From positions 1 through 6,820 of the forward strand of contig CAZFKZ010000066.1 in NCBI GenBank assembly GCA_964519035.1: 6,820 nt of DNA, written 5' to 3'. Positions 6,163-6,820 of this stretch are shown piece by piece. The translations under genes and the position numbers were made by a program. The notes beneath the pieces are model-generated. The model made no database searches. It saw nothing but the letters and a program-made list of their open reading frames with translations, and was not told where the DNA came from. Source of the DNA: CAJJBL01 sp964519035. Its GTDB lineage: Bacteria > Pseudomonadota > Alphaproteobacteria > Puniceispirillales > Marisalimonadaceae. Every line of letters starts with the position of its first letter. The first letter of the stretch is position 1.

Positions 6163-6820
6163 ATGGATGGATTTTGTTGTGGCCCAGGTTATTCTAGTCC
6201 TTCTGAGGCTATCAAAGCTCCTAGAGAAAAAATATTATATACTATAGCAATCTATACTGGTACCGGAATACAAAAACCTGATTATCTCGCAACTATTGAT
6301 TTAGATCCAGAAAGCCCTACATATTCGAAGGTTATCCATAGACTTGAAATGCCTGGAATTGGAGATGAGTTGCACCATATGGGTTGGAACGCATGTTCCT
6401 CTTGTCATGGTGATACCAAAATGAGTCGAGGATACCTGCTAGTTCCAGGTGTCCGATCTAATAATATATATGTGGTCGATACTGCAACTGATCCTTTTTC
6501 GCCAAGCTTGTATAAAACAGTTGATGGGGCTGAAATTAAATCAAAAACAAACCTTTCAGGACCTCACACAGTTCATTGTCTAGGATCTGAAATTATTATT
6601 TCTTTCCTTGGTGATGCAAAAGGAGAAGCTCCAGGAGGTTATTTACATCTCAATAAGGATTTTGAAATAGTTGGTCGCTGGGAAAACTCAATGGGCGATA
6701 TTCCTTTTAGTTATGATTTTTGGTATCAGCCACGCCATAATGTGATGGTGAGTTCAGAATGGGCGGCACCAAATACTTTTATGCCAGGATTTGATCTTGA
6801 AGAAGTAGGACACTTAAAAT
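6163..6820 (+). CDS. mtoX: Methanethiol oxidase, selenium-binding protein 1 family (5' part, cut by window edge)
   Basis: The first 219 codons are present and the frame is open at the right edge; family members are about 430-470 residues, so roughly half is seen. The family enzyme (SELENBP1 in humans, MtoX in Hyphomicrobium) converts methanethiol, oxygen and water to formaldehyde, hydrogen peroxide and sulfide. Family blocks are visible: CGPGYSSPSEA (6-16), KPDYLATIDLDPESPTY (38-54), VIHRLEMPG (57-65), DELHHMGWNACSSCHGD (68-84) and YDFWYQPRHNVMVSSEWAAPN (184-204). C78 and C81 correspond to the CSSC pair of human SELENBP1, and H71, H72, H135 and H138 also appear conserved. Residue S55 replaces the human Cys57. 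The N-terminus begins directly with family sequence and an in-frame stop lies 12 bases upstream, so there is no signal peptide. It follows metY on the same strand, which suggests a shared sulfur role. Family assignment is very strong; the exact activity is inferred. Confidence 0.9.
   Translation, partial: MDGFCCGPGYSSPSEAIKAPREKILYTIAIYTGTGIQKPDYLATIDLDPESPTYSKVIHRLEMPGIGDELHHMGWNACSSCHGDTKMSRGYLLVPGVRSNNIYVVDTATDPFSPSLYKTVDGAEIKSKTNLSGPHTVHCLGSEIIISFLGDAKGEAPGGYLHLNKDFEIVGRWENSMGDIPFSYDFWYQPRHNVMVSSEWAAPNTFMPGFDLEEVGHLK

Overview
The window is AT-rich bacterial chromosome with short intergenic gaps. It carries six protein-coding genes, two of them cut by the window edges. The low GC content, the alphaproteobacterial-style O-acetylhomoserine sulfhydrylase and the methanethiol oxidase suggest a streamlined marine alphaproteobacterium. 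That placement is an inference from gene content and base composition, not from a marker gene. I see no RNA genes, mobile elements, CRISPR arrays or long repeats.

Left half, minus strand (4025 down to 1): four genes lie head to tail with gaps of 24 to 41 bases, so they are very probably one operon. In transcription order they are a GMC-family FAD alcohol dehydrogenase, an acyl-CoA dehydrogenase that closely resembles isobutyryl-CoA dehydrogenase (ACAD8 type), a 3-hydroxyisobutyryl-CoA hydrolase, and the first 36 codons of a thiolase (acetyl-CoA acetyltransferase type). The dehydrogenase and hydrolase are two characteristic steps of valine catabolism; the thiolase points to wider branched-chain or short acyl-CoA breakdown. 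The GMC enzyme's substrate cannot be read from the sequence.

Middle (4026-4179): a 154-base, extremely AT-rich divergent intergenic region. It must hold the start signals for the leftward operon and the rightward sulfur genes. Only weak promoter candidates and one short inverted repeat are visible.

Right half, plus strand: a 601-residue protein joins an N-terminal CoA-binding (YccU-like) domain to a complete PLP-dependent O-acetylhomoserine sulfhydrylase (MetY type). After a 177-base gap with a TATAAT box comes the first 219 codons of a methanethiol oxidase of the selenium-binding-protein (SELENBP1/MtoX) family, open at the right edge. It has no signal peptide.

The most interesting feature is this pairing. 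Methanethiol oxidase releases sulfide, and MetY-type enzymes fix sulfide (or methanethiol itself) onto O-acetylhomoserine. With both apparently cytoplasmic, the locus could be a methanethiol-sulfur salvage module, with a fused CoA-binding domain as a possible sensor or regulator. This is a hypothesis built on well-supported family assignments.
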